A DNA stretch of 5,194 nucleotides, from assembly GCA_904501685.1 (NCBI GenBank), contig CAJGBX010000090.1:1-5194 (forward strand), given 5' to 3'. This DNA is from Clostridiaceae bacterium. Its GTDB lineage: Bacteria; Bacillota; Clostridia; Oscillospirales; Acutalibacteraceae. A program made the position numbers and the translations under genes. The notes under the pieces were generated by a model. The model was given only the letters and a program-made list of their open reading frames with translations, was not told where the DNA came from and made no database searches. Positions within the stretch are counted from its first letter, which is position 1. Every line of letters starts with the position of its first letter. Of the stretch, positions 1 through 5,194 are shown piece by piece.

Positions 1-1
1 A

Positions 2-1885
2 CTTGAGGGCTGTCAGCATTCTGTGTTTGAGATTATCTCAAATTCTATTGACGAGGCCCGAGAGGGACACGGTAAAAAAATCGTGATAACAAGGTACTCG
101 GATAGGTCGATAGAGGTGCAGGATTTCGGCCGCGGTGCACCGGTTGATTTTAACACTAAAGAAAACCGTTATAACTGGGAGCTTTTGTATTGCGAAATGT
201 ATGCAGGCGGTAAGTACGATACCAATGACGGCGGTAACTATGAGTTTTCATTGGGATTAAACGGCTTGGGTCTATGCGCGACACAGTATTCGTCGGAATA
301 TATGGATGTTGAAATTAAGCGTGACGGGTACCTTTATTCACTGCATTTTGAAAAGGGTGAAAATGTCGGCGGACTCAAAAAAGAACCTTATTCAGGTCGT
401 GACACCGGCACTAAAACCCGTTGGAAGCCTGATTTGGATGTTTTTACCGATATTAATATTCCGCTTGAGTATTATATTGATGTTTTAAAGCGTCAGGCGG
501 TTGTTAATGATAATATCGTCTTTATACTGCGCGACCAGGTCGGCGGTAAGTTTGAAAATTACGAGTTTTGCTATAAAGAGGGTATTAAGGACTATGTAAC
601 CGAAACGGTTGCGGATAAGGGACTGACGCCGGTACAGTTTTGGCAGACCGAACGAAAGGGTCGTGACCGCGAGGATAAGTCGGAGTATAAGGTTAAAATT
701 AATGCTGCGTTAAGCTTTTCCAATCAGGTTCAGCTTAAGGAATATTATCATAACTCAAGCTGGCTGGAACATGGCGGTTCACCTGAAAGAGCGGTACGAA
801 ATGCCTTTGTTTATCAGATTGATAAATATATAAAGGATACCAATAAATACACCAAAAACGAAAGTAAAATTACGTTTCAGGATGTTGAAGAATGCTTGGT
901 GCTTTGCATTTCGTCCTTTTCAACCCAAACTTCCTATGAAAACCAAACTAAAAAGGCAATTACCAATAAATTTATCGGCGATGCTATGACCGAGTTTTTT
1001 CGTCACAGCCTAGAGGTTTATTTTATCGAAAACAAGGATGACGCTGAAAAAATCGTCAATCAGGTACTTATAAACAAGCGTAGCCGTGAAAAGAGTGAAA
1101 AGGAAAGACTTAATCTTAAAAAGACACTTTCAACCTCAAACGATATGCTCAGCCGTATTGAAAAGTTTGTTGACTGCCGTACTAAGGACGTTAATCAGCG
1201 TGAGCTTTTTATAGTTGAGGGTGATTCGGCTTTAGGCTCGGTAAAGCTGGCTAGGAATGCCGAATTTCAGGCGGTAATTCCTGTAAGAGGTAAAATCTTG
1301 AACTGCTTAAAGGCAGATTACGATAAGATTTTTAAAAGTGAGATTATCACCAATCTTTTAAAGGTTTTAGGCTGCGGTGTTGAGGTGAAGTCCAAGGCTA
1401 ATAAGGATTTGTCCACCTTTGACCTTAATGCACTTCGTTGGAATAAGGTTATAATCTGTACCGATGCCGATGAGGACGGCTTCCATATAAGAACACTTAT
1501 TTTAACTATGATTTACCGCCTTATTCCTACGTTGATTGAGGTGGGCAAGGTCTTTATTGCTGAAACCCCTTTATATGAAATTACAACCAAGGACAAGACC
1601 TATTTCGCCTATGACGAGAAGGAAAAGGCTGATATTATGACCAATATGGTTGGTGACCAGAAGCATACTATTCAGCGTTCAAAGGGTCTCGGTGAAAACC
1701 AACCCGATATGATGAGTCTTACTACTATGAACCCAGAGACAAGACGTTTGGTTAAGGTCAGTCCTGAACAAGCCGAGCAAACCGCAGTATTCTTCGATAT
1801 GCTCTTGGGTGATGACATTGATGCACGTAAGGGAATTATAACCGAAAAAGGTTACCTTTATATTGCTGATGCTGATTTGAGCTAA
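2..1885 (+). CDS. parE: Type IIA DNA topoisomerase B subunit, topoisomerase IV ParE-like (5' end outside window)
   Basis: This is the ATPase and metal-binding subunit of a type IIA topoisomerase; it drives ATP-dependent DNA strand passage with the A subunit encoded next. The frame is open to the left edge, and codons 2-22 (LEGCQHS) continue the family alignment, so the GTG at 23 is an internal Val; perhaps 30 N-terminal residues are missing. The GHKL ATPase domain shows FEIISNSIDEA (26-58, with the catalytic Glu at 29 and the Mg-binding Asn at 41), QDFGRGAPVD (119-148, Asp at 122), AGGKYD, GLNGLG (254-271) and DTGTKTRWKPD. The transducer has the ATP-contacting QTK loop at 944-952. The TOPRIM domain has EGDSALGS (catalytic Glu at 1217) and DADEDG (1463-1480), followed by the GyrB/ParE C-terminal motif QRSKGLGEN (1673-1699). 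The length fits Gram-positive GyrB/ParE, without the large insertion of E. coli GyrB. The ParE assignment rests mainly on the partner subunit and the context; a divergent GyrB paralogue is the alternative. Confidence 0.92.
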   Translation, partial: LEGCQHSVFEIISNSIDEAREGHGKKIVITRYSDRSIEVQDFGRGAPVDFNTKENRYNWELLYCEMYAGGKYDTNDGGNYEFSLGLNGLGLCATQYSSEYMDVEIKRDGYLYSLHFEKGENVGGLKKEPYSGRDTGTKTRWKPDLDVFTDINIPLEYYIDVLKRQAVVNDNIVFILRDQVGGKFENYEFCYKEGIKDYVTETVADKGLTPVQFWQTERKGRDREDKSEYKVKINAALSFSNQVQLKEYYHNSSWLEHGGSPERAVRNAFVYQIDKYIKDTNKYTKNESKITFQDVEECLVLCISSFSTQTSYENQTKKAITNKFIGDAMTEFFRHSLEVYFIENKDDAEKIVNQVLINKRSREKSEKERLNLKKTLSTSNDMLSRIEKFVDCRTKDVNQRELFIVEGDSALGSVKLARNAEFQAVIPVRGKILNCLKADYDKIFKSEIITNLLKVLGCGVEVKSKANKDLSTFDLNALRWNKVIICTDADEDGFHIRTLILTMIYRLIPTLIEVGKVFIAETPLYEITTKDKTYFAYDEKEKADIMTNMVGDQKHTIQRSKGLGENQPDMMSLTTMNPETRRLVKVSPEQAEQTAVFFDMLLGDDIDARKGIITEKGYLYIADADLS

Positions 1886-1901
1886 AATATAAAAATACTT
1901 T

Positions 1902-1910
1902 AAGAGGAGA
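1902..1910 (+). promoter_or_regulatory. Ribosome binding site of the A-subunit gene
   Basis: The sequence AAGAGGAGA contains AGGAG, close to the Shine-Dalgarno consensus, and its core ends 7 bases before the ATG at 1917. It fixes the start of the A-subunit gene. I see no convincing promoter in the 31-base gap after the B-subunit stop, so the two genes are probably co-transcribed. Confidence 0.85.
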
Positions 1911-1916
1911 AAAAAT

Positions 1917-4157
1917 ATGCCTCCGAGAAAGAAAAAGGCGGCTGAGGTAAAAGCCTCAGAGCCTATGACAAATGCTTATATCGCCGGTGCCGGCACAGTT
2001 GTCGAGCAACCGATTACAAGAACACTCGAAACTAACTTTATGCCCTATGCAATGAGTGCTATTTTAAGCCGTGCAATTCCCGAAATTGACGGCTTTAAGC
2101 CGTCTCACCGTAAGCTTTTATACACCATGTATAATATGGGCCTTCTTAACGGTGCCAAGACTAAATCCGCAAACATTGTGGGACAGACTATGCGTTTAAA
2201 TCCTCACGGTGATGCCGCTATTTATGAAACAATGGTGCGATTGACTGTTGGAAACGAGGCGTTGCTGCACCCGTTTGTTGAGTCCAAGGGTAATATGGGT
2301 AAATCCTATTCAAGGGATATGGCTTATGCCGCACCGCGTTATACTGAGGCTAAACTGGCACCGTTAGCAGGGGAGCTTTTCCGTGATATTGATAAGGATA
2401 CCGTCGATATGGTCGATAACTATGACGGCTCAATGAAGGAACCTTCACTGTTTCCGGTAACCTTCCCGTCGGTTTTAGTTAATGCCAATAACGGTATTGC
2501 GGTCGGTATGGCAAGTAAGATTTGCTCGTTTAACCTGGCTGAGGTCTGCAAAACCGAGATTGAGTTTATTAAGGATGACGAAATAAATGTTGCCGATTAT
2601 CTGTTGGCACCGGATTTCCCTATCGGCGGTGAGCTTTTGTATGACCGTAGCGAGATTGAAAAGATTTATGACACCGGCCTAGGCAGTGTTAAGGTCAGAG
2701 CAGTTTACAGCTATGATAAATCGGCAAACTGTATAGATATTACAGAAATTCCGCCGTCAACCACCGTTGAGGCTATTATTGAAAAAATCATCGAGCTTGC
2801 AAAGCAGAAAAAGATTACTGAAATCAACGATATTCGCGACGAAACCGACTTAAAGGGACTTAAAATTACTATCGATTTAAAGCGTGGTACCGACTATGAA
2901 AAGCTAATGCAAAAGCTATTCAAAATGACTCCGTTGCAGGATAGCTTTTCGTGTAACTTTAATATTCTTGTCGGCGGTGCACCTAAGGTTATGGGTGTTA
3001 AGGAAATCTTAACCGAGTGGACAGCCTTTAGAGTTGACTGTGTTAAACGCAGAACCTTTTATGAATTAACCAAGGCTAAAGAAAAGTACCATCTTTTAAA
3101 GGGCTTGCAGAAAATCTTACTCGACATTGATAAGGCCATTAAAATTGTCCGTGAAACTGCCGAAGAGAAGTTGGTCGTTCCGAACCTTATGATTGGCTTC
3201 GGAATTGACGAAGTTCAGGCAGAATATGTTGCCGAAATCAAACTCCGCCATTTGAACCGCGAGTATATTTTGAAGCGCTTGGAGGATATTGATAATCTTG
3301 AAAAGCAGATTGCCGAATTAGAGGATATTTTGAATTCTCGCCGTAAGGTGCTTAATATAATTATTAAGGAACTTGAAGAGGTTATCAAGAAATACGGTCA
3401 GGAGCGTAAGACTAAAATTATTTCGGCCGAGGAAAACAAGATAGCTATTGAGGAAGAGGCAGTGCCCGACTATCCGGTAACGCTTTTCTATACAAGGGAA
3501 GGATATTTCAAGAAAATCACACCTCAGTCACTTCGTATGAGCGGTGAGCACAAGCTTAAGGAGGGTGACGAAATCGTCACCACAATTGAAACCACCAACT
3601 CGGCTGAGCTTTTGTTCTTTACCGATAAATGTCAGGTTTATAAATCGAGGGTTAATGATTTTGAGGATTCCAAAACCAGTGTTTTGGGTGACTATGTACC
3701 CTCAAAGCTTAAGTTTGACGAGGGTGAAAAGCCGGTTTCTATGATAGTTACTACCGATTATACGGGATTTTTGCTGTTCTTCTTTACTAACGGTCGCGTG
3801 GCAAAGGTCGGACTTTCGGCTTATACTACCAAAACCAACCGTAAAAAGCTGATTTCGGCTTACACCGATAAGTTTGAGCTGTTTAAAATAATGCATATAC
3901 CGACCGATTGTGAGCTTGTAATGAAGTCCTCCGGCGGCAGAATGTTGCTGCTTCATACCGGCGCTTTGCAGGTTAAGGCTACAAAGGATAACGGCGGTGT
4001 TGCTGTTATGACTCAGAAAAAGGGACAGAGGCTCTTCGATGTTGTGCCGTATGAAGACGGTATGTTTACAAAGCCTCACCGTTACAGAACGAGAAGCTTA
4101 CCTGCCGCAGGTGCATTGCCGTCGGCAGAGGAGCAGGGTGAACAGCTTAAGCTTTAA
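1917..4157 (+). CDS. parC: Type IIA DNA topoisomerase A subunit, topoisomerase IV ParC-like
   Basis: This is the DNA breakage-reunion subunit (746 aa), the partner of the upstream B subunit. After a Lys-rich N-terminal tail (about 1-30) comes the conserved core: FMPYAMSAILSRAIPEIDGF (41-60), the winged-helix segment KPSHRKLLYTM (61-71), the quinolone-determining region NPHGDAAIYE (95-104), and the catalytic Arg141-Tyr142 in PRYTEAKLAP (Tyr codon 2340-2342). GIAVGMAS (193-200) carries the Ile that intercalates into DNA in this family. Residues about 446-502 form the antiparallel coiled-coil tower. The C-terminal part (about 520-720) has roughly four beta-pinwheel-like repeats, such as TLFYTREGYFKKI and LLFFFTNGRVAKV. 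GyrA usually has six blades and the QRRGGKG-type GyrA box, and I cannot see that box here. This favours a decatenating or relaxing topoisomerase IV role over gyrase. Compared with GyrA/ParC, one residue is missing from the RDGLKP motif and one before PHGD. The start is supported by a strong ribosome binding site. A divergent GyrA paralogue remains possible. Confidence 0.93.
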   Translation: MPPRKKKAAEVKASEPMTNAYIAGAGTVVEQPITRTLETNFMPYAMSAILSRAIPEIDGFKPSHRKLLYTMYNMGLLNGAKTKSANIVGQTMRLNPHGDAAIYETMVRLTVGNEALLHPFVESKGNMGKSYSRDMAYAAPRYTEAKLAPLAGELFRDIDKDTVDMVDNYDGSMKEPSLFPVTFPSVLVNANNGIAVGMASKICSFNLAEVCKTEIEFIKDDEINVADYLLAPDFPIGGELLYDRSEIEKIYDTGLGSVKVRAVYSYDKSANCIDITEIPPSTTVEAIIEKIIELAKQKKITEINDIRDETDLKGLKITIDLKRGTDYEKLMQKLFKMTPLQDSFSCNFNILVGGAPKVMGVKEILTEWTAFRVDCVKRRTFYELTKAKEKYHLLKGLQKILLDIDKAIKIVRETAEEKLVVPNLMIGFGIDEVQAEYVAEIKLRHLNREYILKRLEDIDNLEKQIAELEDILNSRRKVLNIIIKELEEVIKKYGQERKTKIISAEENKIAIEEEAVPDYPVTLFYTREGYFKKITPQSLRMSGEHKLKEGDEIVTTIETTNSAELLFFTDKCQVYKSRVNDFEDSKTSVLGDYVPSKLKFDEGEKPVSMIVTTDYTGFLLFFFTNGRVAKVGLSAYTTKTNRKKLISAYTDKFELFKIMHIPTDCELVMKSSGGRMLLLHTGALQVKATKDNGGVAVMTQKKGQRLFDVVPYEDGMFTKPHRYRTRSLPAAGALPSAEEQGEQLKL

Positions 4158-4176
4158 AATTAAAACAAAACAAAAC

Positions 4177-4200
4177 GCGCTTCGGCTGTTGCCGAAGCGC
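4177..4200. terminator. Perfect GC-rich hairpin after the topoisomerase operon
   Basis: GCGCTTCGGC (4177-4186) and GCCGAAGCGC (4191-4200) are perfect reverse complements with a TGTT loop, giving a 10-bp stem 19 bases after the A-subunit stop. The position fits the 3' end of the operon. However, no T-run follows on the + strand. The A-rich tract lies upstream (4160-4175), so a U-rich tail would exist only in a minus-strand transcript. On the + strand it may act as a 3'-end-stabilising stem, with termination further on; on the - strand it has the form of an intrinsic terminator. Confidence 0.65.
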
Positions 4201-4202
4201 AG

Positions 4203-4240
4203 GTCAGTTCAAAATGCAAACGCATAAAATTTCAACTGAC
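4203..4240 (+). other. Imperfect hairpin competing with the T6 terminator stem
   Basis: GTCAGTT (4203-4209) pairs perfectly with AACTGAC (4234-4240). Inside it, AAA/TTT and then ATGC (4214-4217) with GCAT (4222-4225) can also pair around an AAAC loop, with a C-C mismatch and a four-A bulge. The left arm overlaps the left arm of the following terminator-like stem, so the two structures cannot both form fully. A regulatory role is inference only; the pairing itself is visible in the sequence. Confidence 0.4.
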
Positions 4241-4261
4241 AAGGGTATTTTGAACTTTTTT
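4206..4261 (+). terminator. Probable rho-independent terminator of the topoisomerase operon
   Basis: AGTTCAAAATGC (4206-4217) pairs with GTATTTTGAACT (4245-4256), giving 12 bp with one G-U pair and a 9-bp perfect core. A run of six T (4256-4261, the first of which closes the stem) follows directly. This is the only place between the operon and valS where a stem is followed by a T-run on the + strand. The stem is AU-rich and the loop is long (27 bases), so its strength is uncertain. Confidence 0.5.
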
Positions 4262-4293
4262 ATTATAATTATGCTTGGAAACTATTGTAAATA

Positions 4294-4322
4294 TTGACTT
4301 TTGTGATAATTTATTATATACT
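4294..4322 (+). promoter_or_regulatory. Sigma-A type promoter of valS
   Basis: A -35 box TTGACT (4294-4299) and a -10 box TATACT (4317-4322) are separated by exactly 17 bp. Each differs from consensus (TTGACA, TATAAT) at one position, in an AT-rich setting. The predicted start is near 4329, giving a leader of only about 36 bases before the valS ATG. It implies that valS is transcribed independently of the topoisomerase operon. Confidence 0.8.
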
Positions 4323-4348
4323 TCTTAAAATACTTACAGATGTTTTCC

Positions 4349-4355
4349 GAAAGGA
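4349..4355 (+). promoter_or_regulatory. Ribosome binding site of valS
   Basis: GAAAGGA lies 9 bases before the ATG at 4365 and is a reasonable Shine-Dalgarno match. It supports this ATG as the start; the protein from here has the short N-terminal lead normal for bacterial ValRS before its first conserved segment. Confidence 0.7.
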
Positions 4356-4364
4356 TTGAAATTA

Positions 4365-5194
4365 ATGGCTAAAGAACTTGAAAAGGTATATAATCCGTCC
4401 GCCGTTGAGGATAGGACGTATGATTTTTGGCTAAAGGGTAACTACTTTCACGCTGAGGTAGACCAGAAAAAGAAGCCGTATACTATCGTTATACCGCCAC
4501 CGAATATTACCGGTCAGCTTCATATGGGACACGCTTTGGATGAAACCTTGCAGGATATTCTAATCCGTTGGAAGAGAATGCAGGGCTATTCCGCACTTTG
4601 GCTTCCCGGTACCGACCATGCATCAATTGCTACCGAAGCTAAGATTGTCGAGGCTATGAGAGCCGAGGGTATTACTAAAGAGGATATCGGCCGTGATAAA
4701 TTCTTGGAAAGAGCTTGGGCTTGGAAAGAGAAGTTCGGCGGCAGAATTATCGAGCAGTTAAAGAAGCTCGGCACCTCCTGCGATTGGGAAAGAGAACGCT
4801 TTACACTTGACGAGGGCTGTTCTAAGGCTGTTCGCGAGGTTTTTGTGCGCCTTTATGAAAAGGGACTTATTTATCGCGGTGAGCGTATTATCAACTGGTG
4901 TCCTCATTGCTTAACCTCAATATCGGATGCCGAGGTTGATTACAGTGAAAAGGACGGTTGCTTCTGGCACCTTCGTTATCCCGTTACCGGCACTGACGAG
5001 TTTATTGAGCTTGCTACCACACGTCCCGAAACCTTGCTTGGCGATACTGCCGTTGCAGTTCATCCGGATGATGAGAGATATAAGCATTTGGTGGGCAAAA
5101 CAGTTACTTTGCCGCTTGTCGGACGTGAGATTCCCGTTGTTGCCGATAGCTATGTTGAAATGGATTTCGGTACCGGCGTTGTTAAGATTACTCC
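4365..5194 (+). CDS. valS: Valyl-tRNA synthetase (3' end outside window)
   Basis: This is a cytoplasmic class I aminoacyl-tRNA synthetase that charges tRNA-Val with valine using ATP. The first 276 codons are present and two bases of the next follow; the family is usually near 880 aa, so about one third is visible. The Rossmann catalytic domain begins with [16 protein letters not shown] (44-59), where HMGH (53-56) is the HIGH signature that binds [14 protein letters not shown] (81-91) is a strong class I Val/Ile/Leu motif. [15 protein letters not shown] (177-191) has a CxxC pair (Cys179, Cys182) that may form half of a zinc site. The CP1 editing domain, which hydrolyses mischarged Thr-tRNA-Val, starts near 200 and shows [18 protein letters not shown] (217-234) and GTGVVKIT (269-276). 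The KMSKS loop and anticodon-binding domain lie beyond the window. ValRS is preferred to IleRS/LeuRS because of [16 protein letters not shown] and GTDHASIAT. It has its own promoter and ribosome binding site. Confidence 0.97.
   Translation, partial: MAKELEKVYNPSAVEDRTYDFWLKGNYFHAEVDQKKKPYTIVIPPPNITGQLHMGHALDETLQDILIRWKRMQGYSALWLPGTDHASIATEAKIVEAMRAEGITKEDIGRDKFLERAWAWKEKFGGRIIEQLKKLGTSCDWERERFTLDEGCSKAVREVFVRLYEKGLIYRGERIINWCPHCLTSISDAEVDYSEKDGCFWHLRYPVTGTDEFIELATTRPETLLGDTAVAVHPDDERYKHLVGKTVTLPLVGREIPVVADSYVEMDFGTGVVKIT

Noticed and set aside
23..25. GTG as the start codon of the B subunit
   Set aside because: Codons before it remain in frame and fit the family (LEGCQHS before VFEII). A start here would remove part of the ATPase N-terminus, and no Shine-Dalgarno site precedes it.
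74..80. Run of seven A inside the B-subunit gene as a frameshift or slippage site
   Set aside because: Family motifs continue in the same frame on both sides, and no second product is indicated.
1863..1891. Possible internal promoter between the two topoisomerase genes (TTGCTG, 17 bp, AATATA)
   Set aside because: The -10 match is poor and the short gap is well explained by co-transcription.
3702..4079. 125-codon minus-strand open frame antisense to the end of the A-subunit gene
   Set aside because: The + strand here encodes the pinwheel repeats in continuous frame. The antisense protein shows no recognisable motif, and I saw no good start site.
4039..4227. 62-codon + strand open frame running into the intergenic hairpin
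   Set aside because: It is out of frame with the A-subunit end, has a basic, low-information product, and runs through the hairpin stem.
4264..4269. Perfect TATAAT as a second -10 box
   Set aside because: The base pairs 17 upstream read AAGGGT, not a -35 element, and there is no TGn extension; it more likely belongs to the AT-rich tail after the terminator.
4586..4774. 62-codon minus-strand open frame within valS
   Set aside because: It lies wholly inside the clearly conserved catalytic-domain coding region of valS and shows no recognised motif.

Overview
The window looks like core chromosome from a low- to moderate-G+C Firmicute, most likely an anaerobic gut-type Clostridia (Ruminococcaceae/Oscillospiraceae-like). 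The evidence is the style of the proteins (a divergent clostridial-type topoisomerase IV pair and a valyl-tRNA synthetase with NWCPHC and GTDHASIAT motifs), A/G-rich Shine-Dalgarno sites, and a consensus sigma-A promoter. The taxonomic call is inference from motif style, not from a database match. All genes lie on the + strand.

Layout: (1) from the left edge to 1885, the B subunit of a type IIA DNA topoisomerase, missing only its first N-terminal residues because the window starts inside it. (2) After 31 bases with a strong ribosome binding site, the complete A subunit at 1917-4157. (3) An intergenic region of about 207 bases at 4158-4364. It holds a perfect 10-bp GC-rich hairpin, then a pair of mutually exclusive AU-richer hairpins, the second ending in T6 (probable terminator), then a sigma-A promoter (TTGACT, 17 bp, TATACT) and a ribosome binding site. 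(4) From 4365 to the right edge, the first 276 codons of valS, cut off by the window.

The B and A subunits form a two-gene operon and should assemble into an A2B2 enzyme that passes one DNA duplex through another using ATP. The A subunit has no recognisable GyrA box and only about four blade-like repeats in its C-terminal domain. The pair also sits beside valS, not beside dnaA/recF. A topoisomerase IV-like role (decatenation and relaxation) is therefore more likely than gyrase, although both proteins differ from textbook ParC/ParE at several normally conserved positions. valS is a separate transcription unit with its own promoter and a leader too short for a T-box riboswitch.

I found no mobile element, CRISPR array, RNA gene or evidence of a novel system. 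The points worth a second look are the divergent topoisomerase motifs, including the quinolone-determining region, and the unusual hairpin arrangement between the operon and valS.
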